Below are positions 1 through 5,659 of a DNA stretch of 10,958 bases, piece by piece. Location of the stretch: assembly GCA_018896985.1 (NCBI GenBank), contig JAHILQ010000167.1, positions 1 through 10,958 on the forward strand, read 5' to 3'. The position numbers were made by a program, and so were the translations under genes. Every line of letters starts with the position of its first letter. The stretch's first letter is position 1. Below the pieces are notes generated by a model. That model did no database searches. It saw only the letters and a program-made list of their open reading frames with translations, and had not been told where the DNA came from. The stretch is from Nitrospinota bacterium (lineage in GTDB: Bacteria; Nitrospirota; Thermodesulfovibrionia; Thermodesulfovibrionales; UBA1546).

Positions 1-1560
1 CAGCCAGTAAAGTACGAGTCCTGATGCAAAGTTAAGAAACATGAATGTAAATATGATTGGCATGAGCATCATCATCTTCTGCTGGGTAGGGTCGGCTGAC
101 GACGGTGTCATCTTCTGCTGGATGACCATTGTAATCCCCATTGCAATCGGCAATGGCCCGACAGCGAAACCTCCAATCAAAGGGAACCACGAAGGAATGT
201 GCCCGAAGAGCGTATCCGGGCCTGCGAGGTCTGTTATCCAGAGCATGAACGGTGCGCCTCTTAATTCAATGGCGATAGAAAGTATATTATAAAGCGCAAA
301 GAACACAGGGATCTGGAGGAGCATTGGCAGGCAGCCCCCGAGGGGATTTACCTTGTGCTTTTTGTAAAGCTCCGTCATTTCTTTCTGCATCTTCTGCGGG
401 TCTTTTTTGTTTTTGTATTTTTCCTTTATCTCGTTCATCCTGGGCTGTATATCCTGCATTTTCTTCATTGATGCCTGCATCTTGTTTATCAGCGGGATAA
501 ACGGTATTCGAGTTACAATTGTCAAAAGCACTATTGCCCATCCGTAATTCCCCATGAAGTTATAGAAGAATTTCATAAGCCAGAACAATGGCCTTGATAT
601 GATGGAGAAGAAGCCGAAATCAATGATGTGCTCAAGCCCGACATTTAATTTTTTGAGGTTGTCATGTTCTTTTGGCCCGGCATAGACGATAAAATTATTA
701 ATGCCGGATTTTCCCTTGAATGCGATAACTGACGCATCCTGAACCTTCCATGCCTTTGCCTCATCCATCTGCGTGACAGGCACAATCGCCGAGAAAAAGT
801 ATTTATCCTCTTGGGCGATCCATTTCAGTCTGCCCTGGTAGCTCTGTACCTCTTTTAGCTTCTTTGTGTCCAGTTCTATCTTTTCCGCATCCTTCAGAAG
901 TACAGGGCCAAGATGTACTGATTCGTCTTTCCTGTCATGAATTCCGAAATCGGTGCCGGGCGTTATCCAGTATTCAGCCAGCCCGTTGACCTCATCCTTA
1001 AGGTCAAACCTGTAGCTGTCATTATAAAAGGTGTAAGTTCTTCTTATGGAAGATTCAGAGGTTGCATATTCAAAGACAATGGCGCCTGTGTTTTTATTTT
1101 CATCAAGTTTTATGTCTTTTCCGGAGACGCTGAAATTCACCTTTGCAAGATTAAAATTATTCTGTGACCCTATGCTGAGAGGCTGATAAACACTCTGGCC
1201 TTGCTGAAGGACAACAGGCAGCCCTTCTTTATCTTTATACCTTTTTAATTCCCATTTTTTTATCGTTCCGCCTATTGACGAGAGCGTTGCAGAATAAAGG
1301 CCTGTTTCAATCCTGACTTCTTTTTCTTCAGCAGGTACAACATGGACTGCAGAAAAAGGGCTCGCATCTGCGAGCCCTTTTAAACTGAAAGGAACAGAAA
1401 CAGGCTTTGCAGGTTCCTGTAGTTTGCTTTCTTTCTTTTCTTCTTTTGTCTGTCCGGTTACCGGCTGTTTCTGAGGCGGAGTAGGGAATAAAAACTGATA
1501 CCCTACAAGAATGATTATTGAAAGGATTATAGCTATTAATGTTCTTTTTTCTGTTCCCAT
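1..1560 (-). CDS. yidC: Membrane protein insertase YidC (partial, C-terminal end beyond the left edge)
   Basis: YidC/Oxa1 insertase, which places proteins in the inner membrane alone or with SecYEG. The frame is open for 520 codons from an ATG at 1558-1560 to base 1, so only the last few residues are missing. Visible in order: an N-terminal membrane anchor (about residues 7-25), a Lys/Glu/Pro/Gln-rich linker (26-58), the periplasmic beta-sandwich domain typical of Gram-negative YidC (about 75-310), then the conserved insertase core. The core begins with the first core helix around residues 340-358, which holds the conserved groove arginine (R351 in TIVTRIPF), followed by a basic cytoplasmic coiled-coil hairpin with many Lys and Met. 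Next come the NPLGGCLPMLLQIPVF signature and further helices ending near GLVLYWL. A GAGG ribosome site overlaps the end of yidD, 8 bases upstream, so the two are probably translationally linked. A terminator-like palindrome lies in the linker (codons about 60-69). Confidence 0.97.
   Translation of the reverse strand, partial: MGTEKRTLIAIILSIIILVGYQFLFPTPPQKQPVTGQTKEEKKESKLQEPAKPVSVPFSLKGLADASPFSAVHVVPAEEKEVRIETGLYSATLSSIGGTIKKWELKRYKDKEGLPVVLQQGQSVYQPLSIGSQNNFNLAKVNFSVSGKDIKLDENKNTGAIVFEYATSESSIRRTYTFYNDSYRFDLKDEVNGLAEYWITPGTDFGIHDRKDESVHLGPVLLKDAEKIELDTKKLKEVQSYQGRLKWIAQEDKYFFSAIVPVTQMDEAKAWKVQDASVIAFKGKSGINNFIVYAGPKEHDNLKKLNVGLEHIIDFGFFSIISRPLFWLMKFFYNFMGNYGWAIVLLTIVTRIPFIPLINKMQASMKKMQDIQPRMNEIKEKYKNKKDPQKMQKEMTELYKKHKVNPLGGCLPMLLQIPVFFALYNILSIAIELRGAPFMLWITDLAGPDTLFGHIPSWFPLIGGFAVGPLPIAMGITMVIQQKMTPSSADPTQQKMMMLMPIIFTFMFLNFASGLVLYWL
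1354..1381 (-). terminator. Perfect terminator-like palindrome inside yidC
   Basis: Bases 1354-1366 (AAAAGGGCTCGCA) are the exact reverse complement of 1369-1381, with two bases between. The 13-bp GC-cored stem is flanked by A and T runs. On the yidC coding strand it is followed by five T, the form of an intrinsic terminator or attenuator. It encodes about residues 60-69 (KGLADASPF) in the linker between the YidC anchor and its periplasmic domain, where sequence is unconstrained. It could lower yidC transcription relative to rpmH-yidD, or it could be an inserted palindromic element. The structure is certain; the function is inferred. Confidence 0.6.
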
Positions 1561-1568
1561 TATTCTGT

Positions 1569-1790
1569 TTACCTCACAGGGTCATATCCGCCGTTATGAA
1601 ACGGATGACACCTGAGTATTCGCTTTAATGATAGACAACTGCCTTTTACAGCGCCATATCTTTCTATTGCCTCTGCCGAATATTCAGAACAGGTAGGCAC
1701 AAACCTGCAGCTATCAGGCAGTAATGGCGAGATTGCATATTTATAGAGCTTTATAGCCCCTAATAAGATATTTTTAATTATATCTCCCAC
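1569..1790 (-). CDS. yidD: YidD membrane protein insertion efficiency factor
   Basis: Small membrane-associated protein of the YidD family (about 70-80 residues), encoded beside yidC and thought to help YidC-dependent insertion. The family signature is clear: an N-terminal amphipathic helix (about residues 3-17), the ISPLLPDSCRFVPTCSEYS block, a following AIERYG motif, and a C-terminal RCHPFHNGGYDPV block. All conserved cysteines (SCRF, PTCSEY, RCHP) are present. I prefer the GTG start at 1788-1790 (73 aa) because GAGGAG lies six bases before it and because homologues begin close to the IKNILL helix. An in-frame ATG at 1812-1814 would add eight residues but has no good ribosome site. It sits 8 bases before yidC and 91 bases after rpmH, in the same direction, so one transcript is likely. 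Confidence 0.95.
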   Translation of the reverse strand: MGDIIKNILLGAIKLYKYAISPLLPDSCRFVPTCSEYSAEAIERYGAVKGSCLSLKRILRCHPFHNGGYDPVR

Positions 1791-1881
1791 CTTGCACTCC
1801 TCTACCGTATGCATCAGAGCCGCTCACATTATTAATAAGGTTCATAGGTGTAAAGCCCTGTCTGCGATAAGGAATCAAAGA

Positions 1882-2022
1882 TTAAACGGCCAGTTTCTTC
1901 CTGCCCTTTGCCCTTCTTCTTTGAATGACCTTGCGTCCTCCCTTTGTACTCATGCGCTCAAGGAAGCCGTGTGTCCGTTTCCTTTTAATCTTGTGAGGAT
2001 GGTATGTAGTATAAGCTCCCAT
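1882..2022 (-). CDS. rpmH: 50S ribosomal protein L34
   Basis: Ribosomal protein L34 of the large subunit, 46 residues. The body KIKRKRTHGFLERMSTKGGR, the following VIQRRRAKGRKKL and the terminal AV are diagnostic. The N-terminus (MGAYTTYHPH) is less usual than the common MKRTYQPS form, although the TYHPHK part aligns with TYQPSK. The ATG at 2020-2022 is preceded by GGAG at 2030-2033, seven bases away, which fixes the start. It heads the rpmH-yidD-yidC operon and has a good promoter just upstream. In most bacteria rnpA follows directly; here it does not. The usual neighbour dnaA is also not present; tyrS lies divergently instead. Confidence 0.97.
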   Translation of the reverse strand: MGAYTTYHPHKIKRKRTHGFLERMSTKGGRKVIQRRRAKGRKKLAV

Positions 2023-2041
2023 TGTTTTTCTCCAGAGGAAA

Positions 2042-2071
2042 AGTATATCTTTTTAGCAGGAATAAAGTCAA
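2042..2071 (-). promoter_or_regulatory. Sigma70-type promoter of rpmH-yidD-yidC
   Basis: On the minus strand a TTGACT -35 box (2066-2071) and a TATACT -10 box (2042-2047) are separated by 18 bases. This predicts a transcript start near 2035 and a very short leader carrying the GGAG site at 2030-2033. Both boxes match the consensus at five of six positions. Confidence 0.6.
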
Positions 2072-2095
2072 GATAATGAGGGCAGGATGTAAAAA

Positions 2096-2125
2096 TTGAC
2101 TGCAATGACCTTAAGGGGTTATCAT
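2096..2125 (+). promoter_or_regulatory. Candidate promoter of tyrS
   Basis: TTGACT (2096-2101) and TATCAT (2120-2125) are 18 bases apart on the plus strand. The predicted transcript start falls around 2132, at the tyrS ATG (2133), so this promoter would give an almost leaderless mRNA. The -10 box is weaker than that of the opposing rpmH promoter. Confidence 0.4.
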
Positions 2126-2132
2126 AATTCCC

Positions 2133-3365
2133 ATGATTACGCCTGAGAAACAACTTGAGATAATCAAAAGAGGGGCTGTTGAGGTAATCAGCGAAAAAGA
2201 GCTCCTCGCCAAATTTGAGAAGTCTGTAAAAAAGAACACGCCTTTAAAGATAAAAGCAGGGTTTGACCCAACTGCGCCTGATATTCACCTTGGCCACACT
2301 GTGCTTCTTGAAAAGATGCGGCAGTTTCAGGAACTGGGGCATGAGATATTGTTTCTTATCGGTGATTTCACAGGAATGATCGGAGACCCTACCGGCAGGT
2401 CTGAGACAAGAAAGCCGCTTACAAGAGAAGATATCCTGAATAATGCAGAGACTTATAAGAAACAGGTATTCAAGATACTGGATTCAGAAAAAACAAAGGT
2501 ACTATTCAACAGCGAATGGCTTACAAAGATGAGCGTAATGGATATTGTCGGACTTGGCTCAATGCAGACAGTTGCAAGGATGCTTGAAAGGGAGGATTTC
2601 AAGAAAAGATTTGAAAACCAGCAGGACATAACAATACTTGAATTCTATTATCCGCTGTTTCAGGGATACGACTCTGTACATCTGAAAGCAGATGTTGAAC
2701 TTGGAGGCACAGACCAGAAGTTCAATATACTTATGGGAAGAACTTTGCAGAGGAAAATGGGGGTTGAAGAGCAGGCTGTTGTCCTTATGCCATTGCTTGA
2801 GGGACTGGACGGCGTAAACAAGATGTCAAAGAGCCTTGGGAACTACATAGGAATCACAGAGTCTCCGAAGGATATGTTCGGAAAGGTAATGTCAATAAAC
2901 GATACCCTCATGCTCAGGTATTATGAACTTCTGAGCCATATATCAATTGAGGAACTCAGCGCACTAAAGCAGGGGATGGAAAAAGGCGCTATCCATCCTA
3001 AAACCGCCAAAGAAAATCTTGCAATGGAGATTGTCGAAAGACACTGGAGTAAGGATGCATCGCTAAAGGCAAAGGAAGAGTTTGAGCATATATTTAAGGA
3101 TAAGGGAAAGCCTGATGAAATCCCTGTTGTTAAACTTAAGTGGGAAGAGGATGAGATGTGGGTGCCGAAGATAATGAAGCTTTCAGGGCTCTGCTCAAGC
3201 ACAGGCGAGGCAATGAGGCTTATAAAACAGGGCGGAGTTTTTATTGATGACAAGAAATGCGACAATCCTGACGCAAAACTCAAACCCGGAACTTACCTTT
3301 TTAAGGCAGGGAAAAGGAAGTTTGCAAAGATAGTTTCAGAGTCGGCTTCGACAGACGAGGATTAA
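2133..3365 (+). CDS. tyrS: Tyrosyl-tRNA synthetase
   Basis: Class I aminoacyl-tRNA synthetase that charges tRNA-Tyr in the cytoplasm. It has 410 residues, the usual length for the TyrZ-like bacterial subgroup. The class I HIGH motif appears as HLGH at residues 52-55, after the conserved GFDPTAPD. The IGDPTGRSETRK block follows near residues 84-94, the tyrosine-pocket region near QGYDSVHLKADVELGGTDQK (178-196), and a perfect KMSKS at 230-234. The C-terminal RNA-binding S4 domain spans about 345-405, then an acidic tail. The ATG at 2133 fits family N-termini (PEKQLEIIKRG), but no ribosome site lies at a normal distance: AAGGGG is about 15 bases away. It is a single-gene unit whose stop overlaps that of hemC on the opposite strand. 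Confidence 0.98.
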   Translation: MITPEKQLEIIKRGAVEVISEKELLAKFEKSVKKNTPLKIKAGFDPTAPDIHLGHTVLLEKMRQFQELGHEILFLIGDFTGMIGDPTGRSETRKPLTREDILNNAETYKKQVFKILDSEKTKVLFNSEWLTKMSVMDIVGLGSMQTVARMLEREDFKKRFENQQDITILEFYYPLFQGYDSVHLKADVELGGTDQKFNILMGRTLQRKMGVEEQAVVLMPLLEGLDGVNKMSKSLGNYIGITESPKDMFGKVMSINDTLMLRYYELLSHISIEELSALKQGMEKGAIHPKTAKENLAMEIVERHWSKDASLKAKEEFEHIFKDKGKPDEIPVVKLKWEEDEMWVPKIMKLSGLCSSTGEAMRLIKQGGVFIDDKKCDNPDAKLKPGTYLFKAGKRKFAKIVSESASTDED

Positions 3366-4438
3366 CTTGCTGTTTTCCCATTAATCGGCCTGATGTCTTT
3401 GCCGTAAACTTCATCTAAAATCTCTTTTGCACCCTGTGAGAGTAAATCTTTTGCAAGTTTTATGCCAAGAGATTCGGCGTCTTTCGGATTGCCTTCTATA
3501 TGGCTTTTGATAATCCTGTCGCCTGAAACACTTCCGACCAATCCATCCATAATCAGAAGACCCGATGCATGATTCACGATGCATGATTCACGATGCATGT
3601 CTTTATCCTGTATCTTGTATCCTGAATCTTGCATCTTTATTAGTTGCGCATGAGCTGCGATGGGAACCTGACAGCCGCCTTCCAACTTCTTGAGGCATGC
3701 CCTTTCAGCGCGGACACAGATAGATGTCTCATCATGATTCAATGGAGCAATAAGACTGTTTATAAAATCATCGTCAACCCTGCATTCAATCCCAATTGCG
3801 CCCTGTCCTATTGCAGGAAGGCTTACTTCAGGTTCTATGGTCTCTGTTATCCTCTCAGCCCATCCAAGCCTCTTGACCCCGGCAGCAGCAAGAATGATTG
3901 CATCAAACTGTCCTTCATCGAGTTTTCTCAGCCTTGTGTCAAGATTTCCCCTTAATTGTTCTATCTTTAAATCAGGCCTGATACTCAGGAGCTGGCACGA
4001 ACGCCTCAGACTGCTTGTGCCAACGGTCGCACCTTTGGGCAACTCCCTGAAAGAATTAATATGAAATTCTTTTCCCTTGACCCCTTGCCCCCTTGACCCC
4101 TTGCCCCCTGAGATAAACGCATCGCGGGGGTCTTCCCTTTTGCATATAACTGCGAGATGAAGTCCATTCGGGAAATCAGTAGGCACATCCTTCACGCTGT
4201 GGACAGCAAGGTCTGCCTCGCCTCTTAACATAGCTTCCTCTATCTCTTTTACGAAAAGTCCTTTTCCCCCGACCTTTGCAAGAGGCACATCAAGTATCTT
4301 GTCACCTGTTGTCTTGATTTTGTTGAGTTCTATCTTTAAATCGGGATTAAGTTTCTGGAGTTCTGACTTGACCCATTCCGCCTGCCAGAGGGCAAGTTTG
4401 CTTCCGCGAGTTCCGATTATGATTTTCCTCTTTTCCAA
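3362..4438 (-). CDS. hemC: Porphobilinogen deaminase (hydroxymethylbilane synthase)
   Basis: Joins four porphobilinogens into hydroxymethylbilane in cytoplasmic tetrapyrrole synthesis. Family features: IGTRGSKLALWQAEWV at the N-terminus, HSVKDVP with catalytic D84, GTSSLRRSCQL (140-150), IEQLRGNLDTRLRKLDEG (159-176), and the cofactor cysteine C256 in LEGGCQVPIAA, which binds the dipyrromethane primer. At 358 residues it is some 40-50 longer than usual. The excess is two low-complexity inserts: about residues 111-125, between DPRDAFIS and the FRELPKGATVG segment, and about 267-291, after CQVPIAAHAQLI. Both are encoded by short tandem repeats and keep the frame, and all catalytic residues remain, so the enzyme is probably active. 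The start has GGGGAG six bases upstream. It is a single-gene unit, convergent with tyrS and divergent from mqnE. Confidence 0.97.
   Translation of the reverse strand: MEKRKIIIGTRGSKLALWQAEWVKSELQKLNPDLKIELNKIKTTGDKILDVPLAKVGGKGLFVKEIEEAMLRGEADLAVHSVKDVPTDFPNGLHLAVICKREDPRDAFISGGKGSRGQGVKGKEFHINSFRELPKGATVGTSSLRRSCQLLSIRPDLKIEQLRGNLDTRLRKLDEGQFDAIILAAAGVKRLGWAERITETIEPEVSLPAIGQGAIGIECRVDDDFINSLIAPLNHDETSICVRAERACLKKLEGGCQVPIAAHAQLIKMQDSGYKIQDKDMHRESCIVNHASGLLIMDGLVGSVSGDRIIKSHIEGNPKDAESLGIKLAKDLLSQGAKEILDEVYGKDIRPINGKTAS
3564..3637. repeat. Inverted pair of heptamer arrays inside hemC
   Basis: Five tandem heptamers at 3564-3598 (consensus GATKCAY on the plus strand: alternating GATGCAT and GATTCAC) are followed, after four bases, by five more at 3603-3637 in the opposite orientation (reverse complement consensus GATNCAR). 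The arms pair as an imperfect hairpin whose outermost units match at 6 of 7 positions and inner ones at about 4-5 of 7. The element encodes hemC residues about 267-291, an insertion absent from typical family members. Confidence 0.85.
4074..4112. repeat. Octamer tandem array inside hemC
   Basis: Four tandem octamers at 4074-4105 alternate CCCTTGAC and CCCTTGCC on the plus strand, then end in a partial unit CCCTGAG (4106-4112). On the hemC coding strand they give the low-complexity peptide SGGKGSRGQGVKGK at about residues 110-123. Unlike the other insertion in hemC there is no opposing arm. Confidence 0.85.
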
Positions 4439-4474
4439 TTGCTCCCCTTTCTAAAAAAGTCCTTAAGGTTTTAT

Positions 4475-4503
4475 AGTATAATATCTCTACAGAAAAGCTT
4501 CAA
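4475..4503 (-). promoter_or_regulatory. Sigma70-type promoter of hemC
   Basis: On the minus strand a TTGAAG -35 box (4498-4503) and TATACT -10 box (4475-4480) have the ideal 17-base spacing. The predicted start lies near 4468, giving a leader of about 30 bases with a GGGGAG ribosome site before the ATG at 4436-4438. Confidence 0.55.
4477..4482 (+). promoter_or_regulatory. Candidate -10 box for mqnE-mqnC
   Basis: A perfect TATAAT on the plus strand at 4477-4482, sharing bases with the hemC -10 box on the other strand. No recognisable -35 box lies 16-18 bases upstream, so the call rests on one hexamer and the position before a divergent operon. Confidence 0.3.
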
Positions 4504-4542
4504 GGAAAAGCAGTTGCGACTGTCTGAATATTAATTAAAAGA

Positions 4543-5658
4543 ATGCAAGACATCAAGAATAAAATTCTTTCCGGCAAAAGGCTCACAAAAGAAGAAGCGA
4601 TTGGATTATTTGAGAGCGATGACATATTCACTCTCGGAAAACTCGCATCCCATGCGGCAAAAAAGAAGAACGGCAATAAAGCATATTTTATAAGAAACAT
4701 CCATATTAATCCCACAAACATATGTGTCAATCGCTGCAAGTTCTGCGCATTCAGCCGCTCTAAAGGAGAAGAAGGCGCCTATGAGATGACGATTGATGAG
4801 ATAATAGAAAAGTTAAAAGAGGGTCAAGGGTCAATGGTCAATGGTCGAGGAAGAAACAGTTCTCATTACGCATCACGCATTACGCATAACGGTTTTTCAG
4901 AGGTTCACATCGTCGGAGGCCTGCATCCTGATTGGCCTTTCGAATACTATCTGGAGATGTTGTCTTCAATAAAAAAACACTTTCCTAAACTCCAGATAAA
5001 GGCATTCACAGCTACGGAAATTGAATATATGTCAAGGATAAGCGGCAAGAGTGTGTTTGACACGCTGACAGCTCTCAGGAAACACAGCCTTGACACAATG
5101 CCCGGAGGAGGGGCAGAGATTTTTGATGTCGGAGTAAGAAATCAGTTATGCCCTGAGAAGCTTTCATCTGAGGGATGGCTAAATGTCATGGAAACTGCGC
5201 ATAAAGCAGGTATAAAGACGAATGCGACTATGCTGTACGGGCACGTTGAAAGCTATGCGCAGAGGGTTGACCATTTGATGAGACTGAGAGAATTGCAGGA
5301 CAGGACAGGAGGATTTCAGGCATTTATTCCGCTGGCATATCACCCCAAAAACACTGAGATAGGCGGTTCGTATTCATCGGGAATTGATGATTTAAAGACT
5401 ATCGCAGTAAGCAGGCTTGTGCTTGATAATTTCGCTCATATTAAGGCTTACTGGATTATGCTTGGAGAGAAGCTTTCACAGCTTGCGCTTTTATTCGGAG
5501 CTGATGATATTGACGGGACAATCATAGAGGAGAAGATTACGCATTCGGCTGGCGCGCTCAGCGGGAATGCAATGACAGCAGAACAGTTAAGGAATCTCAT
5601 TAAAAAAGCGGGAAAGGTTCCTGTTGAAAGGGATAGTTTTTACAGGGCTGTTTGTTGA
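4543..5658 (+). CDS. mqnE: Aminofutalosine synthase MqnE (radical SAM)
   Basis: Radical SAM enzyme of the futalosine menaquinone pathway, which joins the MqnA product (3-[(1-carboxyvinyl)oxy]benzoate) to SAM-derived adenosine to make aminofutalosine. It has 371 residues. The cluster motif CxxxCxxC is C61, C65, C68 in TNICVNRCKFCAF. Other family blocks are EVHIVGGLHPD (120-130), PGGGAEIF, the TNATMLYGHVE strand, LQDRTGGFQAFIPLAYHP, IKAYWIMLGEKLSQLAL and FGADDIDGTIIEE. MqnE is preferred over CofG/CofH because of the IVGGLHPD, AYWIMLG and GADDIDGT blocks and because mqnC follows. Residues about 94-116 are a low-complexity insertion between the helix EIIEKLKEG and strand FSEVHIVGG, encoded by heptamer repeats; it is normally only a few residues. 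The ATG start has only a weak ribosome site. mqnC starts one base after the stop. Confidence 0.95.
   Translation: MQDIKNKILSGKRLTKEEAIGLFESDDIFTLGKLASHAAKKKNGNKAYFIRNIHINPTNICVNRCKFCAFSRSKGEEGAYEMTIDEIIEKLKEGQGSMVNGRGRNSSHYASRITHNGFSEVHIVGGLHPDWPFEYYLEMLSSIKKHFPKLQIKAFTATEIEYMSRISGKSVFDTLTALRKHSLDTMPGGGAEIFDVGVRNQLCPEKLSSEGWLNVMETAHKAGIKTNATMLYGHVESYAQRVDHLMRLRELQDRTGGFQAFIPLAYHPKNTEIGGSYSSGIDDLKTIAVSRLVLDNFAHIKAYWIMLGEKLSQLALLFGADDIDGTIIEEKITHSAGALSGNAMTAEQLRNLIKKAGKVPVERDSFYRAVC
4822..4891. repeat. Two heptamer arrays inside mqnE
   Basis: Four heptamers at 4822-4849 (consensus GGTCAAK, the last GGTCGAG) and four at 4864-4891 (consensus CATNACG) are separated by 14 bases. Both periods are exactly 7. 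The arms use different words and are only weakly complementary (shared AATG/CATT). They encode the extra residues about 94-116 of MqnE. Confidence 0.85.
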
Positions 5659-5659
5659 T

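Noticed and set aside
1801..1902. Remnant of rnpA in the short frame beginning LIPYRRQGF.
   Set aside because: No RnpA motif is recognisable in these roughly 34 residues, so it is taken as spacer.
1792..2076. Plus-strand open frame of 94 codons across the rpmH region.
   Set aside because: It runs antisense through rpmH, which is unmistakable on the other strand.
2023..2132. Replication origin, since rpmH often borders dnaA and oriC.
   Set aside because: No DnaA-box cluster or AT-rich unwinding tract is visible in 110 bases, and dnaA is absent; the region is explained by two divergent promoters.
2921..3283. Minus-strand open frame of 120 codons.
   Set aside because: It lies wholly inside tyrS on the opposite strand and has a Ser/Leu-rich product typical of an antisense shadow.
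3564..3637. Possible CRISPR-like array because of regular repeats.
   Set aside because: The units are seven bases long, contiguous, without spacers, and inside a coding gene.
5624..5659. TTG start for mqnC at 5624 with a good upstream GGAAAGG.
   Set aside because: Family N-termini align with the Met at 5660, which is coupled to the mqnE stop; the extra 12 residues are simply mqnE sequence in another frame.
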